Shown: in pieces, positions 60,511 through 64,000 of the stretch | Position numbering within the stretch: position 1 is the stretch's first letter | How the letters are laid out: every line of letters starts with the position of its first letter | Assembly (NCBI RefSeq): GCF_043642205.1 | Contig: NZ_JBHZSG010000005.1 | Coordinates: 62,001-126,000, forward strand | Direction: 5' to 3' | Origin: Thalassotalea_A litorea | Lineage (GTDB): Bacteria; Pseudomonadota; Gammaproteobacteria; Enterobacterales; Alteromonadaceae | Length of the DNA stretch: 64,000 nucleotides | Made by a program: the position numbers and the translations under genes | Notes under the pieces: generated by a model | Told to the model about the DNA's origin: nothing | Databases searched by the model: none | What the model saw: the letters and a program-made list of their open reading frames with translations, nothing else

Positions 60511-62508
60511 ATGAGTAAAGATTTTAAAATAGTTTCCAATTACACGCCGAGTGGCGATCAACCAACGGCAATTGCCCAGTTACTTGAAGGCTTAGATGCT
60601 GGTCTGGCGCATCAGACGTTGCTAGGGGTTACGGGGTCGGGTAAAACGTTTACCGTTGCCAATGTGATTGAAACTCAAAATCGTCCAACCATGATACTGG
60701 CGCCAAATAAAACGCTGGCGGCACAGTTGTACGGAGAAATGAAAGAGTTTTTTCCGGAAAATGCCGTGGAATACTTTGTTTCGTATTATGACTACTATCA
60801 GCCAGAAGCCTATGTACCGACCACTGACACCTTTATTGAGAAAGATGCCTCGATAAATGATCATATTGAGCAGATGCGATTATCGGCAACGAAGGCTTTA
60901 ATGGAACGTCGTGATGTCATTATTATTGCATCGGTTTCAGCAATATACGGTCTGGGAGACCCCGACTCTTATTTAAAAATGATGTTGCACCTGCGTCAGG
61001 GCGATATTATTAATCAGCGGGATATTTTACGGCGCTTAGCCGAATTGCAATACACCCGCAACGATGTTGCGTTTCAACGGGCGACGTATCGGGTTCGTGG
61101 TGATGTCATTGATATATTCCCTGCTGAGTCTGATCGCATTGCATTGCGAGTTGAATTGTTTGATGAAGAAGTGGAACGGATCAGCCAGTTTGATCCATTA
61201 ACCGGTCAGGTAGAGCGAATTTTACCGCGAGTTACCATCTACCCCAAAACGCATTATGCAACGCCACGGGAAAAGATCCTGGCAGCGGTCGAAAAAATCA
61301 AAGTTGAATTAAAAGAGCGGGCAGAACAATTAAAAGTCAACAATCGCCTGGTTGAAGAGCAACGCATTGTCCAGCGGACCCAGTTCGATATTGAAATGAT
61401 GACTGAAATTGGTTATTGCTCGGGTATTGAAAATTACTCACGATACCTTTCTGGGCGAGGTCCGGGTGAAGCACCGCCAACCTTGTTTGACTATTTGCCC
61501 GATGATGGTTTGTTAATCATTGATGAGTCTCACGTTACGGTGCCACAGCTCGGTGCTATGTATAAAGGTGACCGATCACGGAAACAAAATCTGGTTGAAT
61601 ATGGCTTTCGCCTACCATCGGCATTAGATAATCGACCAATGAAATTTGAGGAATTCTCGGCACTAGCACCGCAAACCATTTATGTATCAGCGACGCCGTC
61701 ACAATACGAATTAGAACAATCCGGCGGTGAAGTGGCGGAGCAGGTTGTTCGTCCAACGGGTCTTTTGGATCCGCAAATTGAAGTGCGTCCAGTGGAGACT
61801 CAGGTGGATGATTTACTGTCTGAAATCCACAAGCGGGTTGCCGTAAATGAGCGGGTGCTGGCGACAACCTTGACCAAGCGTATGGCGGAAGACTTAACCG
61901 ATTACCTGTCGGAGCATGGGATCAAAACTCGATATCTGCATTCTGATGTCGATACCGTTGAACGGATGGAAATTATTCGTGATTTAAGGCTTGGTAAGTT
62001 TGATGTGTTAATCGGAATTAACTTGCTTCGAGAAGGTCTGGATATGCCCGAAGTTTCTTTGGTAGCGATATTAGATGCCGATAAAGAAGGTTTCCTGCGC
62101 TCTGATCGTTCGCTTATTCAGACCATTGGTCGGGCAGCACGAAACTTAAATGGACGGGCGATTCTCTATGGCGATCGGATCACCGGTTCGATGAAGCGAG
62201 CCATCGATGAAACTGACCGCCGTCGTGCGAAACAGCACGCTTACAATGAAGAACACAACATAACCCCGAAAGGCCTGGTAAAACGCATAACCGATGTTAT
62301 GGGGGTTGATTCCGGTGTTGGTGGTGCAAGTAAAAAGATTGCCGAACCTAAAGATCAGAGCCCAATTCTTTCAACGTCTGAAATCGATGCGAAAGTGGCG
62401 GAACTGGAAAACGAAATGTTCGATCATGCGCGCAATCTGGAATTTGAAAAGGCGGCTGCAGCTCGAGATGAGATTTCTAAACTCAGGGAAATGCAATTGC
62501 GCAGTTAA
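60511..62508 (+). CDS. uvrB: Excinuclease ABC subunit B
   Basis: The 665-residue protein (E. coli 673) shows Walker A GVTGSGKTFT (residues 39-48), the beta-hairpin YYDYYQPEAYVP, helicase motifs LLIIDESHVTVPQ and VSATPSQYELEQ, RTIGRAARN-like QTIGRAARNLNGRAILY, and a C-terminal UVR domain (ELENEMFDHARNLEFEKAAAARDEI). It verifies damage in nucleotide excision repair with UvrA and UvrC. It is only 7 bases after the MATE gene, so the two share a message. No internal SOS box is seen. Confidence 0.98.
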   Translation: MSKDFKIVSNYTPSGDQPTAIAQLLEGLDAGLAHQTLLGVTGSGKTFTVANVIETQNRPTMILAPNKTLAAQLYGEMKEFFPENAVEYFVSYYDYYQPEAYVPTTDTFIEKDASINDHIEQMRLSATKALMERRDVIIIASVSAIYGLGDPDSYLKMMLHLRQGDIINQRDILRRLAELQYTRNDVAFQRATYRVRGDVIDIFPAESDRIALRVELFDEEVERISQFDPLTGQVERILPRVTIYPKTHYATPREKILAAVEKIKVELKERAEQLKVNNRLVEEQRIVQRTQFDIEMMTEIGYCSGIENYSRYLSGRGPGEAPPTLFDYLPDDGLLIIDESHVTVPQLGAMYKGDRSRKQNLVEYGFRLPSALDNRPMKFEEFSALAPQTIYVSATPSQYELEQSGGEVAEQVVRPTGLLDPQIEVRPVETQVDDLLSEIHKRVAVNERVLATTLTKRMAEDLTDYLSEHGIKTRYLHSDVDTVERMEIIRDLRLGKFDVLIGINLLREGLDMPEVSLVAILDADKEGFLRSDRSLIQTIGRAARNLNGRAILYGDRITGSMKRAIDETDRRRAKQHAYNEEHNITPKGLVKRITDVMGVDSGVGGASKKIAEPKDQSPILSTSEIDAKVAELENEMFDHARNLEFEKAAAARDEISKLREMQLRS

Positions 62509-62531
62509 TGTCGGCTCTAGAAGCTTTTCGG

Positions 62532-62552
62532 GCCTGATTCAGTTTGTCAGGC
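62532..62552 (+). terminator. Weak hairpin after uvrB
   Basis: GCCTGA (62532-62537) pairs with TCAGGC (62547-62552), 23 bases after the stop. There is no T run, so a terminator role is uncertain. Confidence 0.35.
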
Positions 62553-62599
62553 TCAACGCTTCGTTATAAGATCCCGTAAATAATGGGCAAAGGCTGGTA

Positions 62600-62806
62600 T
62601 TAGACTCTTGAGGAATAGTAAGTGATGATTTCCGCAACGTCATCACTGTTACAGCGCGGTAGTTTAGCAATATCTTCGATTATTTTATCCTGAATATCAA
62701 CCGGGAATAGCATTAACTGCTCAAGGAACAAGTGTGCCTTGAGTTCTTCTTTATCTGCAAGTAAATTGGCCAAGTGCTCTGCGTGATGGCGCCAAACTGA
62801 ACCCAT
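62600..62806 (-). CDS. Small hypothetical protein
   Basis: The 68-residue helical protein has no membrane segment. TGAGGTAGTT before the ATG is a good ribosome binding site, and codon use is normal, so it is probably real. Residues include HHAEHLANLLADKEE and LPRCNSDDVAEII. I do not recognise a family. It is convergent with uvrB. Confidence 0.6.
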   Translation of the reverse strand: MGSVWRHHAEHLANLLADKEELKAHLFLEQLMLFPVDIQDKIIEDIAKLPRCNSDDVAEIITYYSSRV

Positions 62807-63353
62807 AACTACCTCACAACAATACTAATTCTGACAAGCTGATATTCATTGTTTGAGTAAGCATTTAATCTGGCTCAAACAATACAGCATGTGGCGTTTT
62901 TAAACTGTATTTCTGTTTTAATGCCGCTAAGGGTTTCTACTCGTTTGTTGCTGATGTTTTAGGATCATGGTGCCCATTATTCGACAATCTCAACGGTTAA
63001 AACCAGCAGGCATTTTGCATCGCTCACAATTTTCTCAAAATGGGTATGAACCCCATCTATCCCTTAATTTTAGGTTAAAAAATTATTCAACGTACTTTTT
63101 TACACAGAGTTTCACGCCAACAAATTTCAGTATTATCGCGGAATTTGATTAAGTCTTTTATTTAAATCACATTTTCAGTGACCTCAAAAAACAAAGAGCG
63201 TTGTATTATTTTGTAAAGCGGGACATTTACCAATGACACTCACGTTGAGGCAGGCAATGAAAGGATTCATTATAATCGAATCCTGTAATCAATCTAATCT
63301 TGGCAACCGGAACACATCCCGGTATGCTAATTCCATTAAACAAGGAGTAGATA
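62807..63353. other. Intergenic region of about 550 bp
   Basis: Two overlapping open frames (62967-63152 and 63233-63445) lack ribosome binding sites and family resemblance and are rejected. TATAAT at 63271-63276 is a plausible -10 for the following gene, though no good -35 is at the right distance. A small inverted repeat GGATTC / GAATCC surrounds it (63263-63283). Confidence 0.4.
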
Positions 63354-63968
63354 ATGATAATAAAAACACGAAATCCCGGTTTAGCTCTATTGAGTTTGAG
63401 CGTCCTCAGTTTTGGCTTGTGTTCTGTCGCAACGTCAGCGGCTGAAAAAGCATTTGAACAAGAGATAGAAATTATTAAGAAAAGTGGCAGTGACGCAAAT
63501 GTTACGGTGTCTGAAAATGGCAAAACCACGACATTATTGTTGAGCGAAGCCGCAATTAAAGATAAAAAGGCACTGCAAAAAGAGTTAGCCAAACTCCCTG
63601 AAGAAACTCAAAAGGTCGTCATGGATGCCCTAAATAATGTATCTGTTCGCCAGACTGACAAGGGCGAAGCTAAGGTGTTAACCTGGATAGAGAAAGACGG
63701 CGAAGAAGAAATAGAACTCACCTCCGCAGACAAAGTGAAAGGAAAAGTGGTTGTTATTGAGAAAAACGTGGGTTCAGATGGCGCCGAAGCCGACGTAAAA
63801 ATCATTAAGAAAATGGTTAGTACGGATACGGATGGTGAACACGCAATGTTTATCAGTGCGGATTCTAAAAGTGGGGCAGCCGAGGCGATAGTGCATCTAC
63901 TTAAAAAGGCCGACTTAAGTGCAGATGAATTGGAGCAAATCCAGCAGGCACTTGACTCGAAAAAGTAA
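63354..63968 (+). CDS. Exported hypothetical protein
   Basis: AAGGAGTAGATA precedes the ATG. The 204-residue protein has a signal peptide (hydrophobic residues 10-25, cleavage near TSA-AEK, residue 30). The mature part is charged and beta-rich, with alternating Lys/Glu/Asp, and a helical C-terminus (AIVHLLKKADLSADELEQIQQAL). No cysteines remain after processing. I do not recognise a family. It would be a soluble periplasmic protein. Confidence 0.7.
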   Translation: MIIKTRNPGLALLSLSVLSFGLCSVATSAAEKAFEQEIEIIKKSGSDANVTVSENGKTTTLLLSEAAIKDKKALQKELAKLPEETQKVVMDALNNVSVRQTDKGEAKVLTWIEKDGEEEIELTSADKVKGKVVVIEKNVGSDGAEADVKIIKKMVSTDTDGEHAMFISADSKSGAAEAIVHLLKKADLSADELEQIQQALDSKK

Positions 63969-63977
63969 GAATATGAA

Positions 63978-64000
63978 CTGTAGACTGAATCGGTCTACAG
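63978..64000 (+). terminator. Hairpin at window end
   Basis: CTGTAGAC (63978-63985) and GTCTACAG (63993-64000) pair perfectly around 7 bases, 9 bases after the stop of the exported protein. The window ends here, so a T run cannot be checked. Confidence 0.55.

Noticed and set aside
62967..63152. 61-codon open frame between uvrB and the exported protein
   Set aside because: No ribosome binding site, unusual composition and no recognisable motif; taken as chance.
1..64000. CRISPR array, prophage, integron or replication origin
   Set aside because: No regularly spaced repeats, phage structural genes, integrase or DnaA-box cluster were seen on either strand.

Overview
The window is chromosomal DNA of a marine gammaproteobacterium of the Alteromonadales. 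Colwelliaceae (Thalassotalea or Colwellia type) is the best guess. The reasons are the gene families seen (1613-residue NAD-glutamate dehydrogenase, S46 peptidase, DUF2987, DUF3012, DUF3565, DUF1415, a PEP-CTERM protein, a Tsx-like porin), moderate G+C by eye, and the order ccoNOQP - fixH - ccoI - ccoS - SafE - fnr - uspE - ttcA. No database search was possible, so the genus is inference. The sequence is a scaffold: positions 58725-58824 are exactly 100 N and interrupt a tRNA-Asn array.

Layout. 1-5641: envelope cluster of a truncated DUF1302 protein, DUF1329 protein, YCF48-like protein and an MMPL/RND permease. 5912-11894: gdhB and pyrD. 11960-16277: anchored NUDIX protein, exported HExxH protein, a 264-bp MITE-like element, exported amidohydrolase, DUF3565 and DUF3012 proteins. 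16364-22181: asnB, M28 peptidase, NatAB-like ABC exporter. 22445-26118: pheS-pheT-ihfA. 26428-28694: four small unrecognised or weakly recognised genes, ending at a REP-like hairpin. 28796-33470: three overlapping genes for a 2-oxoacid oxidoreductase with its own FAD/ferredoxin subunit. 33539-38565: DUF2937, DUF1415, LysE exporter, two membrane or wall proteins, DUF2987 and a SigZ-like sigma factor. 38907-43917: PEP-CTERM protein, second REP-like hairpin, glutathione transferase, S46 peptidase, Tsx-like porin. 44020-47322: NCS2 purine permease, ttcA, uspE. 47463-55523: fnr and the complete cbb3 oxidase plus maturation genes. 55815-58049: small anchored protein, second LysE exporter, TonB-domain protein. 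58087-59126: second MITE copy (inverted), tRNA-Asn array with promoter and terminator, gap. 59127-64000: MATE exporter, uvrB, two unknown small proteins.

How the genes work together. The cbb3 oxidase, its copper loading pump (CcoI), assembly factors (FixH, CcoS) and the oxygen sensor FNR form one low-oxygen respiration block with a plausible FNR site upstream of ccoN. The Tsx-like porin and NCS2 permease together suggest nucleoside and purine uptake across both membranes. S46 and M28 peptidases, NAD-glutamate dehydrogenase and AsnB fit a heterotroph living on peptides and amino acids. The two loci that look least described are the DUF1302-DUF1329-YCF48-MMPL envelope system and the 2-oxoacid oxidoreductase/NfnB-like module. 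The second of these has a beta subunit that appears to begin at an ATA codon.
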